From Anaerosolibacter carboniphilus (GTDB lineage: Bacteria; Bacillota; Clostridia; Peptostreptococcales; Thermotaleaceae), in assembly GCF_014205875.1 (NCBI RefSeq), contig NZ_JACHEN010000012.1, positions 62,001-126,000 on the forward strand: 64,000 nt of DNA, read 5' to 3'. Positions within the stretch are counted from its first letter, which is position 1. The number at the start of each line of letters is the position of its first letter. The notes below the pieces were generated by a model. It was not told where the DNA came from, did not search any database, and saw nothing but the letters and a program-made list of their open reading frames with translations. The position numbers and the translations under genes were made by a program. Shown here piece after piece: positions 7,814-16,169 of this stretch.

Positions 7814-8671
7814 TTGAAAATAATAGATACCCATCTTCATTTTACAAATCATGAAGGTTTGGAGGAAACTGCCAGGGAGATTGGGCAGGTTGAGTATAGT
7901 GCAAAGGGGTTGATGAAAGAGTTTGAAGACGCAAATGTGGTTGCAGGGATCGTCATGATGACACCTGGGGATGATGAGGATCGATCTATTGAGGACTCCA
8001 TAGCATTAATGTTAGGAGAAGATGAGCCATGCTGCTTGATGGCTTGTGTAGGCGTTAATCCAATAAGACTTCAAGAGAATAATGATGAATTGATAAGGAT
8101 TGAAAAAGAGCTCAACAAAAAAAATGTGATTGGTATAAAACTCTATGCGGGCTACTTTCATTATTATGTCTATGATCAGGTCTACGATCCAATCTATGAA
8201 TTGGCTAGAAAATATAATGTCCCTGTGGTGATACACTGTGGAGATACTCAATCTGCTCGTGGACTTTTAAAGTATTCTCATCCTTTAACCATCGATGAGT
8301 TGGCTGTAAATCATCCAGATATTACTTTTGTCATATGCCATTTGGGTGTGCCATGGGTGATGGATACGGCGGAATTGATCTTGAAAAATCCAAATGTCTA
8401 TACGGATGTATCAGGGCTCCTTGCTGGAAACAAGGATCATGTGAGGACGATGAAAGATACAAGGCTATTTGTGGAGCCTCTTCAGCAGGGCTTCGTATAC
8501 GCCAATCGGTATGATAAGATTCTTTTCGGAACAGACTGGCCCCTAGTACCGATTGGGCCTTATGTAGAGTTTGTTCAGCATATCATTCCCGATATGTACC
8601 ATGAAGATGTATTTTACAAAAATGCTCTGCGTGTCTTTCCTAAGCTTAAAAGCTTGCTCAATGGTAAGTAA
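7814..8671 (+). CDS. Amidohydrolase-family metal-dependent hydrolase (TIM barrel)
   Basis: A 285-residue Amidohydro_2-type protein. Metal-site motifs run in order: DTHLHF (HxH) near residue 5, VVIHCGDT near residue 138, VICHLGVPW near residue 175 and LFGTDWPLVP near residue 235, the Asp that closes the active site. The start is a TTG at 7814 with GAGGTG 7 bases upstream, placing the HxH motif at the very N-terminus as usual for the family. It follows the PLP enzyme by 43 bases, probably in one transcript. Members act on amides, lactones or as decarboxylases; the substrate cannot be told from sequence alone. Confidence 0.83.
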   Translation: MKIIDTHLHFTNHEGLEETAREIGQVEYSAKGLMKEFEDANVVAGIVMMTPGDDEDRSIEDSIALMLGEDEPCCLMACVGVNPIRLQENNDELIRIEKELNKKNVIGIKLYAGYFHYYVYDQVYDPIYELARKYNVPVVIHCGDTQSARGLLKYSHPLTIDELAVNHPDITFVICHLGVPWVMDTAELILKNPNVYTDVSGLLAGNKDHVRTMKDTRLFVEPLQQGFVYANRYDKILFGTDWPLVPIGPYVEFVQHIIPDMYHEDVFYKNALRVFPKLKSLLNGK

Positions 8672-8738
8672 AATAAATGATAGGGTATTTTAATATCTGT
8701 GAGCGGGAGATCAAATAAAACTGGTTGAAAAGCAATAA

Positions 8739-8767
8739 TTGACATTCTAAGAAATGAATGGTAATAT
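8739..8767 (+). promoter_or_regulatory. Strong sigma-A promoter for the ABC importer operon
   Basis: TTGACA (8739-8744) and TAATAT (8762-8767) are separated by exactly 17 bases. Transcription would start near 8774, giving a leader of about 245 bases before the ATG at 9021. Confidence 0.75.
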
Positions 8768-8857
8768 TTTAAAAGTAAGAGCCATGAAGGCTTATACGGT
8801 GAAGACAATCTATTGTTAAATGATAAATTGAAAAATTGTATACTTTGGAATAATGCG

Positions 8858-8919
8858 AACCACGAAGGAGCGCTGTCGGTGTATTTGAATATGCTGATAT
8901 CTCTATCGTGGTTTTTTGT
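8858..8919 (+). terminator. Leader hairpin with U-tract (candidate attenuator) before the ABC importer
   Basis: AACCACGA (8858-8865) and TCGTGGTT (8906-8913) close a 56-base hairpin that ends in TTTTTTG, about 85 bases after the predicted transcription start and about 100 bases before the first gene. A terminator between a promoter and its gene suggests premature-termination control. I could not match the region 8775-8857 to a riboswitch class I know. Confidence 0.55.
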
Positions 8920-9020
8920 ATACATTTTTATATTTGATATGGAAGCTCAAATAATTCAAAAGGAGGTGAATGTACCAGTAAGAATGACCTATCAATAAGA
9001 ATACGATAAGGAGGATATTC

Positions 9021-10622
9021 ATGAAAAACAAACAAAGAAAATGGTACTTAATGTTAACTATCATTTTGATCATGACGAGTATGTTGGCAGGTTGCTCTAG
9101 TAAATCCAGTAATGCAGATAGAGTAGAAGGAGAGAAGAAAGATGAAATTGTGATCTCGGTGGGTGCAGAAAGCGAAGATGGCTATGATCCATGTACTGGA
9201 GCAGGTATAAATCTCTTTTTTAGTGGACTATTGGGATTTGATAAGGAATGTAATCTTACAAAGGATTTGGCATCAGACTACAGTGTAAGTCAAGATGGAC
9301 TAACCTATACATTTATACTCAGAGATGATGTGAAATTCAGTGATGGAACACCTGTGACAGCCCAAGATGTTGTTTTTACATACAACACGACAAAGGAAAG
9401 CGGTTCGACCGTTGATCTCAGTTTTATGAAATCTGTCGAAGCGAAGGATGCCAAGACCATCGTATTTACCCTTGAAAAGCCCTATTCTGTATTTTTAAAT
9501 GTAGTTGCTGAGAGGGGTATTGTGCCAGAGCATGCATATGGCAGTGAATATAGCCAAAAGCCTATAGGGTCAGGGCCTTTCATACTTACCCAATGGGATA
9601 AGGGACAGCAGATGATCCTTGAATCAAATCCATATTACTACGGGACACGATCATCTTTTAAAAAGGTTACAATACTTTTCTTAGATGAGGATGCAGTACT
9701 TGCAGCAGTTCAATCGGGGCAGTTAGATATAGCGATGATAAATCCGCAGTTTTCAGAGCAAGTTCCTGAAGGAATGAAATTGGTTGCTATAGATACAGTA
9801 GACAATAGGGGAATCAATTTACCCACCATTCCTGAATCAACAGACCCAGAAGGGAAGTTGATTGGAAATAATGTTACTTCTGATCTGGCTATAAGAAAAG
9901 CCTTAAATATAGGTATTGATCGACAGCAGATAATTGATGATGCCCTCAATGGTTATGGTACACCTGCATACTCCGTATGCGATACGCAACCTTGGTGGAA
10001 TCCAGAAACAGCAGTGATGGATGGGCGCATTGAAGAGGCTTGTGAAATTCTTGAAGAAGCAGGATGGATCGATACAGATGGTGATGGCATCCGTGAAAAA
10101 AATGGGATGAAGGCTGAATTTACGGTATATGGCAGAACCGATGATTTGCAGAGATATACTTTGGCAGTATCTCTCAGTAATCAAGCGAAAGCATTGGGAA
10201 TAAACATCAAAGCTGAAGCCATAGGATGGACAGAAGCCAAGGCTCAGTCCATGTCAACACCCACTGTATTTGGATTTGGCAGCTATAGCCCAATACAGAT
10301 CTATTTCTCATTTCATAGCAAAAACATAGGCGTGGGCATTAACAATACAGCTTCATACCATAATCCAAAGGTAGATGAATATATAGAAAAAGCACTATAT
10401 GCTACGAATGAAGAGGAATCCATGAAATATTGGAAATTGGCCCAATGGGATGGGACAACAGGATTGGGAGCCAATGGAGATGCACCATGGTTATGGATTG
10501 TGAATATTCAACATTTGTATTTAATGAATGACCACCTTGATATAGGGATACAACGGGTACATCCCCATGGACATGGATGGCCGATTGTGCAAAATATTAA
10601 TGAATGGGCATGGAGAGAATAA
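9021..10622 (+). CDS. Family 5 substrate-binding lipoprotein of an Opp/Nik-type ABC importer
   Basis: A 533-residue extracytoplasmic binding protein. Its signal peptide ends in lipobox MLAGC (Cys25). The SBP_bac_5 domain carries FILRDDVKFSDGTPVTAQDV near residue 110. In this family members bind peptides or nickel (NikA, CntA). The C-terminus holds a His-rich segment, RVHPHGHGWP, which could coordinate a metal but is not proof of nickel binding. An AAGGAGG site lies 5 to 6 bases before the ATG. It opens a five-gene operon ordered binding protein, two permeases and two ATPases, like nikABCDE. Nickel import would fit with the Ni-dependent LarA encoded at 22.5 kb; peptide uptake is the alternative. 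Confidence 0.85.
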   Translation: MKNKQRKWYLMLTIILIMTSMLAGCSSKSSNADRVEGEKKDEIVISVGAESEDGYDPCTGAGINLFFSGLLGFDKECNLTKDLASDYSVSQDGLTYTFILRDDVKFSDGTPVTAQDVVFTYNTTKESGSTVDLSFMKSVEAKDAKTIVFTLEKPYSVFLNVVAERGIVPEHAYGSEYSQKPIGSGPFILTQWDKGQQMILESNPYYYGTRSSFKKVTILFLDEDAVLAAVQSGQLDIAMINPQFSEQVPEGMKLVAIDTVDNRGINLPTIPESTDPEGKLIGNNVTSDLAIRKALNIGIDRQQIIDDALNGYGTPAYSVCDTQPWWNPETAVMDGRIEEACEILEEAGWIDTDGDGIREKNGMKAEFTVYGRTDDLQRYTLAVSLSNQAKALGINIKAEAIGWTEAKAQSMSTPTVFGFGSYSPIQIYFSFHSKNIGVGINNTASYHNPKVDEYIEKALYATNEEESMKYWKLAQWDGTTGLGANGDAPWLWIVNIQHLYLMNDHLDIGIQRVHPHGHGWPIVQNINEWAWRE

Positions 10623-11651
10623 ATGATGCTGCTAATGGATAGGGAAGGAAGAAAAATACAGCAAGGGAAAAATATCTTAAAATTTATTGGTAAGAATTTA
10701 TGTAAGATGATCATACTGATGCTTCTTGTAAGTATAGGAACCTTTTCACTAATAAATATTTCGCCCATAGATCCCGTGGAAGCATATATAGGAGCGGATG
10801 CCCAAATCACTGCAGAACATTATGCAAATATCGGTCGCCATTGGGGCTTAGATAAGTCTCCTTTGGAAAGGTTTCTAAGCTGGTTTACAAATATTTTAAC
10901 GGGTGATTTTGGGACATCTATGATTTTCAGGCAGGCTGTAATCAAAGTGATTGGAGAAAAGTTTAAATCATCCCTTTTCTTAATGGGTACTGCATGGGTA
11001 TTGTCTGGCATCATTGGATTTTTCCTGGGAATCGTAGCGGGTGTAAACAAAGGGAGATGGCCTGATAAAGTGATTAAGCTGATGTGTCTTACGATGAGCT
11101 CCGCTCCTACCTTCTGGATTGCACTGCTCATCATTATGGTATTTTCCGTATGGCTGGGGTGGTTTCCCATTGGCCTTGCAGCACCCGTAGGAAAACTGGC
11201 GCAGCATGTGACTTTGGGTGAGCGGATCTATCATCTTACATTGCCAGCATTGACATTGAGTATTACAGGGGTGTCCAACATAGCATTGCATACACGCCAG
11301 AAAATGATGGATGTACTTGAAACAGACTATGTTCTATTTGCCAAGGCTAGAGGTGAAAGGGGCTGGACATTGATCAAGAGACATGGAATCAAAAATATAA
11401 TGATGCCTGCCATTACCCTCCAATTTGCATCGTTCAGTGAACTCTTTGGTGGGTCAGTATTGGCGGAACAAGTTTTTTCCTATCCCGGTTTAGGACAGGC
11501 GGCAACCATGGCAGGAACAAGGGGAGATGTTCCGCTGCTTTTGGGTATTACCTTATTCAGTGCATTTTTTGTATTTACTGGAAATTTACTGGCAGATATT
11601 ATTTATGGAATCATATCACCAGAGATAAGAGAGGGATTACATGATGCATAA
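10623..11651 (+). CDS. ABC importer permease (NikB/OppB type)
   Basis: A 342-residue inner-membrane permease with about six membrane spans. The N-terminal half shows the family pattern LINISPIDPVEAYIG, and the EAA loop is near residues 235-255 (FAKARGERGWTLIKRHGIKN), which docks the ATPases. The C-terminal segment reads VFSYPGLGQAA. It begins at the base after the previous stop codon, indicating translational coupling. It overlaps the next permease gene by 11 bases. Within the operon it should form the channel with the NikC-like protein. Confidence 0.88.
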   Translation: MMLLMDREGRKIQQGKNILKFIGKNLCKMIILMLLVSIGTFSLINISPIDPVEAYIGADAQITAEHYANIGRHWGLDKSPLERFLSWFTNILTGDFGTSMIFRQAVIKVIGEKFKSSLFLMGTAWVLSGIIGFFLGIVAGVNKGRWPDKVIKLMCLTMSSAPTFWIALLIIMVFSVWLGWFPIGLAAPVGKLAQHVTLGERIYHLTLPALTLSITGVSNIALHTRQKMMDVLETDYVLFAKARGERGWTLIKRHGIKNIMMPAITLQFASFSELFGGSVLAEQVFSYPGLGQAATMAGTRGDVPLLLGITLFSAFFVFTGNLLADIIYGIISPEIREGLHDA

Positions 11652-12501
11652 GATCGCAGCGTCCAATAGAAGAACAGTATTTACAATAAACAGACGTACC
11701 ACGACTCTCATGATTATCGTCCTTGCGATGACCATATTAGCCAGTATTACGATTGTAGGCTCCATCATGAATGTAGATGCATATGGCTCAAATTTTATGG
11801 AGAAAAATCAAGGGCCATCTATAAAACATCTTTTCGGTACTGATTATTTGGGGCGCGATATGCTGGCAAGAACCATAAAGGGCCTTTCAACGAGTATATT
11901 TATAGGTCTCATTGCAGCTTCTGTAAGTGCAGTAATGGCGGCGGTACTTGGAATGGCTGCGGGTACCCTAGGGAGACATGGAGATAGAATAATATCTATG
12001 GCGGTGAATCTGATGATGGGTATTCCCCATATTATATTGTTGATGCTTATTTCCTTTGTATGCGGTAAAGGGGTAAAGGGTGTGATTATTGGTGTAGCAT
12101 TCACCCATTGGCCGAATCTTACCCGCGTCATACGTTCAGAAGTCATACAAATCCGTTCCTCACAATATGTGAAGGCATCTATAAAAATGGGCAAAAACGG
12201 ATGGTGGATTGCAAGAAAGCACTTGATTCCTCATTTGCTTTCCCAATTCGTGGTAGGCCTAGTGCTATTGTTTCCTCATGCCATATTACATGAAGCTGCT
12301 ATTACTTTTTTAGGCTTTGGACTCCCCCTGCAGATGCCTGCAATCGGTGTGATTTTGTCTGAATCCATGAAATATCTATCTATGGGTATGTGGTGGCTTG
12401 CATTTTTTCCAGGGTTATCCCTTCTTGTGATCGTACTCTTGTTTGATACCATAGGAGATTATTTAAGGTTATTGATGGACCCTTACAGTGCCCATGAGTA
12501 A
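11641..12501 (+). CDS. ABC importer permease (NikC/OppC type)
   Basis: A 286-residue permease. It has the N-terminal LFGTDYLGRDMLAR motif characteristic of OppC/NikC proteins near residue 62, the EAA-type loop YVKASIKMGKNGWWIARKHL near residue 180 and about six hydrophobic spans. The start overlaps the end of the upstream permease by 11 bases; a second ATG at 11644 is equally possible, with GAGAGGGA upstream. It is the channel partner of the preceding protein. Confidence 0.88.
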   Translation: MMHKIAASNRRTVFTINRRTTTLMIIVLAMTILASITIVGSIMNVDAYGSNFMEKNQGPSIKHLFGTDYLGRDMLARTIKGLSTSIFIGLIAASVSAVMAAVLGMAAGTLGRHGDRIISMAVNLMMGIPHIILLMLISFVCGKGVKGVIIGVAFTHWPNLTRVIRSEVIQIRSSQYVKASIKMGKNGWWIARKHLIPHLLSQFVVGLVLLFPHAILHEAAITFLGFGLPLQMPAIGVILSESMKYLSMGMWWLAFFPGLSLLVIVLLFDTIGDYLRLLMDPYSAHE

Positions 12502-12513
12502 AGGAGGGAAAGA

Positions 12514-13440
12514 ATGAAGAATAAGAACATACAAATTCTTGAGGTAAAAGATCTTTCCGTAAGGTTTAGGCAATATGATAAAGGATTAAAGCAAAGGGAA
12601 TTAGAAGTGATCTCAAAACTCAGCGTCACGGTAAATGCAGGGGAAATATTGGCAGTGGTAGGCTCCAGCGGTTCCGGTAAAAGCTTACTTGCCCATGCGA
12701 TTTTAGGGATACTTCCGCAAAATGCGATCACTGATGGTTCCATAAAATATCGAGGGCAGGAATTAACCAAAGAAAGACAGGAAGAATTAAGGGGAAAGGA
12801 AATTGCATTTATTCCCCAGTCAGTGACGTACTTGGACCCACTCATGAAAATTGGAAAACAAGCAATGGGAATTTATGGGTCCAAAGAAGCTCAAAGGATA
12901 ATCTTTGAGAAATATGGATTGAATTCTGAAACAGAGGAGATGTATTCCTTTCAGTTATCAGGAGGAATGGCAAGACGTGTATTGGTTTCTACGGCAGTGA
13001 TCGGTGATGGGAAATTGCTTATTGCTGATGAGCCAACACCTGGTTTGCACCCTGAAATGGCAGAAGAGACCATTAGACATTTCAGAGAATTATCAGACGA
13101 AGGGTGTGCTGTCATATTGATTACCCATGACATTGACTTAGCCTTCAAAATCGCAGATAAGATTGCTGTATTCTATGGAGGGACAACGGTTGAGATTACA
13201 CCTGTGGAAGATTTCAAGAAAGGAGGATCAGCAGTTAGACATCCTTATAGTAGAGCTTTATGGGAGGCTCTTCCACAGAATGGCTTTAAACCAATACCTG
13301 GGTTTCAACCTTATGCAGGAAATCTTCCTAAGGGATGTCTTTTTGCATCCAGATGTCAACATGAAACAGAAGAATGCGCTAAGCCTATGGAAATGAGAGA
13401 ACTCAGAGGGGGGATGGTGAGGTGTTGTCATGCGACTTGA
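12514..13440 (+). CDS. ABC importer ATPase (NikD/OppD type)
   Basis: A 308-residue ATP-binding subunit. Walker A is GSSGSGKS (near residue 50), the signature is LSGGMARRV and Walker B is LLIADEPTPGLHP. The C-terminal Opp-type extension carries a Cys motif, GCLFASRCQHETEEC, which in related proteins binds an Fe-S cluster. GGAGGG precedes the ATG at 12514. It overlaps the next ATPase gene by 11 bases. Signature LSGGM in place of LSGGQ is a modest deviation. Confidence 0.9.
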   Translation: MKNKNIQILEVKDLSVRFRQYDKGLKQRELEVISKLSVTVNAGEILAVVGSSGSGKSLLAHAILGILPQNAITDGSIKYRGQELTKERQEELRGKEIAFIPQSVTYLDPLMKIGKQAMGIYGSKEAQRIIFEKYGLNSETEEMYSFQLSGGMARRVLVSTAVIGDGKLLIADEPTPGLHPEMAEETIRHFRELSDEGCAVILITHDIDLAFKIADKIAVFYGGTTVEITPVEDFKKGGSAVRHPYSRALWEALPQNGFKPIPGFQPYAGNLPKGCLFASRCQHETEECAKPMEMRELRGGMVRCCHAT

Positions 13441-14080
13441 AGCAATAGATGTGAGTTTTCGTTATGGAAAGGGCCCCTGGATATTGAAAAATGTAAATTT
13501 TGAAATGGATGAAAATGAATGCGTTGGAGTAGTAGGCCCTAGCGGATATGGTAAAAGTACATTTGCGAAATTATTAGCAGGTTATGAGAAGCCTGTATCC
13601 GGAAAAATATTATTAGATGGCAAGCCTCTCCCAGAAAAAGGGTATTGTCCCGTACAATTAATATATCAACATCCTGAAAAGGCTGTTAATCCAAGATGGA
13701 AATTGAAAGATATCCTATATGAAGGATGGTCTCCAGATGATACATTTCTAGATGGGATGGGGATAGAAAGAGAATGGTTAGAACGCTGGCCAAACGAACT
13801 TTCGGGTGGAGAATTGCAACGTTTCTGTGTTTTGAGGTCTTTGGGGAAAAATACCAAATTCCTTCTGGCTGATGAGATGAGTACGATGCTGGACACCATA
13901 ACCCAAGCACAAATCTGGAATTTTGTTTTGGAAGTTGTGAAAAAAAGAAAAATAGGTCTATTGGTAGTTACTCATAATAAAGCCCTTGCTGAACGTATAT
14001 GTACCCGCATGGTAGATTTAGAATTAAACAATCATATAGAGGCAAACACATTGTATCATGACAAAGTTCATAATGATTAG
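13430..14080 (+). CDS. ABC importer ATPase (NikE/OppF type, short form)
   Basis: A 216-residue ATP-binding subunit. Walker A is GPSGYGKST, the signature LSGGELQRF and Walker B FLLADEMSTMLD, with Met where a Pro is usual (DEPT). It lacks the C-terminal Cys extension of its partner, as is common for the second ATPase of nickel-type importers. The start overlaps the upstream gene by 11 bases. It is the last gene of the operon and is followed by a hairpin terminator. Confidence 0.88.
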   Translation: MRLEAIDVSFRYGKGPWILKNVNFEMDENECVGVVGPSGYGKSTFAKLLAGYEKPVSGKILLDGKPLPEKGYCPVQLIYQHPEKAVNPRWKLKDILYEGWSPDDTFLDGMGIEREWLERWPNELSGGELQRFCVLRSLGKNTKFLLADEMSTMLDTITQAQIWNFVLEVVKKRKIGLLVVTHNKALAERICTRMVDLELNNHIEANTLYHDKVHND

Positions 14081-14087
14081 AAATCAA

Positions 14088-14128
14088 TAAAAAGGGACTG
14101 ATTTCACTTAGAAATACGGTCTTTTTTT
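14088..14128 (+). terminator. Terminator of the ABC importer operon
   Basis: An imperfect stem (AAAAAG...ATTTC with GAAAT...CTTTTT) ends in seven T residues at 14122-14128. The following 225 bases to the next gene show no other clear structure. Confidence 0.7.
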
Positions 14129-14353
14129 GTTGTTTTCTGATAAGATAGGTGATTTTGTCAATAATTGTGGTCGATTTATTAAATAACTTGTTTATGAAAA
14201 GAGGAATTCAAGTATATGGTGATGAATTCTTATAGGTTAATCATAAAGGGGAGAGGATACTTAACTGGACTTTGGGAACTTACAGATTACATTAGATGAT
14301 CATTGCGCAAATGAAAGGATGCTTCTATTGAAGGAAACAGGAGGAAGAAGTAC

Positions 14354-15463
14354 ATGCTCAAAAAGGGAAAGATGAAATTAGTTTTGATTTTCAGCATCAT
14401 TCTTGTGTTGATGTTTTTTTCTATAAGGATGGCTGAAGGTCAAAGAGATTCTTCTTCAGAAATACAGGAAAAGTTGGCTGGAATCTCTGAAGAGGAAAGG
14501 CAAATTCTTCAGAATTTGTTTACCATTGCCCAGGAAATCAAAGAAATAGAGAAAGAAGAAGAACGAATTGGCCTAGAGAAAGATACCATTCTAGAAGAAA
14601 TTGAGGCCTTAAAGGGTGCCGTTGAAAATGAGGAAATAGCATATGAGAAAAAGAAGACTGTTTTGAAAGAGGTTCTCAAGACGTATCAAAAAAGAGGTCC
14701 TGGAACGTATCTGGAAATCATGCTGGATGCTGACAGTTTGACAACTCTCATAAGGCGAATCAACGCGCTGAGAGATCTCACCCGCAATACGGGAGAGCTA
14801 TTGGATGGCATGGAGGCAAGTAGAGAGAAGTTATCGGTAGAAAAAACAAAGTTAGATGAAAAGCTAATTTTGCTGGAGGAAAAACAAAATGCTGCAAGAG
14901 AATCTTTAAACAAAAAAGTACAGTTAATGAAGGAGCAGGAGGCATATTTAAATTCTCTTAATGATGAAAAGGAGCATTATCAAGCTCAACTTGCAAATGT
15001 GCAGCAAATGTGGGATGAACTCAAGTCTCTGTTCTCGAAAATTTCCGATGAGTTTTCTTCTATGACCAAGGCAGATAAACTGCCATCTAATGCTATAAAG
15101 ACCAGTATTACATTATTTGGCATTAAGGGATCTATCGAAGAGGAAACTTTCAATAATATAATAAAAGAAAATCCAAGCCTCTTAGGGATGACACTTCGTT
15201 TTTACCCAGGACGTGTTGACATGAATCTGCCTAAAAAGAATCTTGTTTTATCAGGAAAATTTGTAATTTTAGAAGGGAATATCTTGAAATTTGATGTGAA
15301 AGAAGGCAGTTTTTATGGGATGCCACTGGGTTCTGGAGCTATAGAAGAATTGATGCAAGAGGGCTATCCCACGATGAATTTGAAACCATTGGTAGGTGGT
15401 AATGTTTTAAAGTCTATAGAATTATCAGAGGGAAAACTAGAGTTTCTAGTAATGCCAAAATAA
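14354..15463 (+). CDS. Exported coiled-coil protein, probable FtsEX partner without hydrolase domain
   Basis: A 369-residue protein with a signal or anchor helix at residues about 8-25, then heptad-rich coiled coil from about 35 to 240 broken by YQKRGPGTYLEIML, a feature shared with the N-terminal domains of PcsB and CwlO, which bind FtsX. The C-terminal 130 residues (from TSITLFGIKGS) form a mixed alpha/beta domain; no CHAP or NlpC/P60 active-site Cys/His motif is visible. ACAGGAGGAAGAAG is its ribosome site. ftsE starts 30 bases downstream and ftsX follows, so it probably works with FtsEX at the cell wall, perhaps recruiting a separate hydrolase. Confidence 0.75.
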   Translation: MLKKGKMKLVLIFSIILVLMFFSIRMAEGQRDSSSEIQEKLAGISEEERQILQNLFTIAQEIKEIEKEEERIGLEKDTILEEIEALKGAVENEEIAYEKKKTVLKEVLKTYQKRGPGTYLEIMLDADSLTTLIRRINALRDLTRNTGELLDGMEASREKLSVEKTKLDEKLILLEEKQNAARESLNKKVQLMKEQEAYLNSLNDEKEHYQAQLANVQQMWDELKSLFSKISDEFSSMTKADKLPSNAIKTSITLFGIKGSIEEETFNNIIKENPSLLGMTLRFYPGRVDMNLPKKNLVLSGKFVILEGNILKFDVKEGSFYGMPLGSGAIEELMQEGYPTMNLKPLVGGNVLKSIELSEGKLEFLVMPK

Positions 15464-15493
15464 CTTAAGTACTATACTGGGAGGCAACTAACG

Positions 15494-16162
15494 ATGATTG
15501 AAGCACAAGATGTTTGTTTGAGATATGCTGATGGGACAATGGCTTTGAACAATATTGATTTGCAAATTGATCCGGGTGAGATGGTTTACATTATTGGGCA
15601 TAGCGGTTCAGGGAAAACCAGCCTGTTGAAGCTTCTTATGGGTATGGAGTACCCCACATCGGGAACTTTGACGGTATTAGAGCAGCCTATGAGGGAAGAT
15701 CAGGCAATGAATATTAGGCGACTTCGAAGGATGATTGGACCTGTTTTTCAAGAATTTAAGCTCATTAAAGGGAGAACTGCCATGGAAAATGTTATGCTAG
15801 GCATGCGATTTCTTGATATTCATCCTAATACGATAAAAGAGGATGCTATGAATGCATTAATAAAGGTTGGGTTGGAGCATAAAGCACTTTCTCCTGTAGA
15901 AAATCTGTCTTGGGGAGAAAGCCAGCGGGTAGCTATAGCAAGGGCAGTAGCTAGGAAGCCGGCACTCATATTGGCCGACGAACCCACAGGGAATTTGGAC
16001 ACAGACAATGCATTGAATATATTGGAGCTTTTAACTGCGCTAAAAGATGAAAACACAACGGTTATTGTTACCACCCATGCAACCCATTTGATTGACAATA
16101 AGAGTCATGGCAAACTAATTCAGGTCGATGGGGGGCGTATTTGTTGTGAAAGACTGGGGTGA
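15494..16162 (+). CDS. ftsE: Cell-division ATPase FtsE-like
   Basis: A 222-residue ABC ATPase. Walker A is GHSGSGKTS, the Q-loop VFQEFKLI and Walker B LILADEPTGNLD, as in FtsE. The signature reads LSWGESQRVAIARA where LSGGEQQR is expected, so Trp replaces the first signature Gly. It heads the ATPase-permease pair with ftsX and its stop codon forms part of the ftsX ribosome site. FtsEX transmits ATP hydrolysis across the membrane to activate peptidoglycan hydrolases through a periplasmic or extracellular coiled-coil partner, here probably the preceding gene. Confidence 0.88.
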   Translation: MIEAQDVCLRYADGTMALNNIDLQIDPGEMVYIIGHSGSGKTSLLKLLMGMEYPTSGTLTVLEQPMREDQAMNIRRLRRMIGPVFQEFKLIKGRTAMENVMLGMRFLDIHPNTIKEDAMNALIKVGLEHKALSPVENLSWGESQRVAIARAVARKPALILADEPTGNLDTDNALNILELLTALKDENTTVIVTTHATHLIDNKSHGKLIQVDGGRICCERLG

Positions 16163-16169
16163 TTTGAAA

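Noticed and set aside
8775..8857. Known riboswitch (NiCo, purine, SAM, c-di-GMP, THF) in the importer leader
   Set aside because: None of the consensus cores I know could be matched.
8813..8998. 61-codon plus-strand ORF in the importer leader
   Set aside because: It crosses the attenuator hairpin, has no good ribosome site and its product is unlike a protein.
16128..16169. Longer ftsX start
   Set aside because: It overlaps ftsE and lacks a ribosome site; ATG 16170 has one and gives the usual length.
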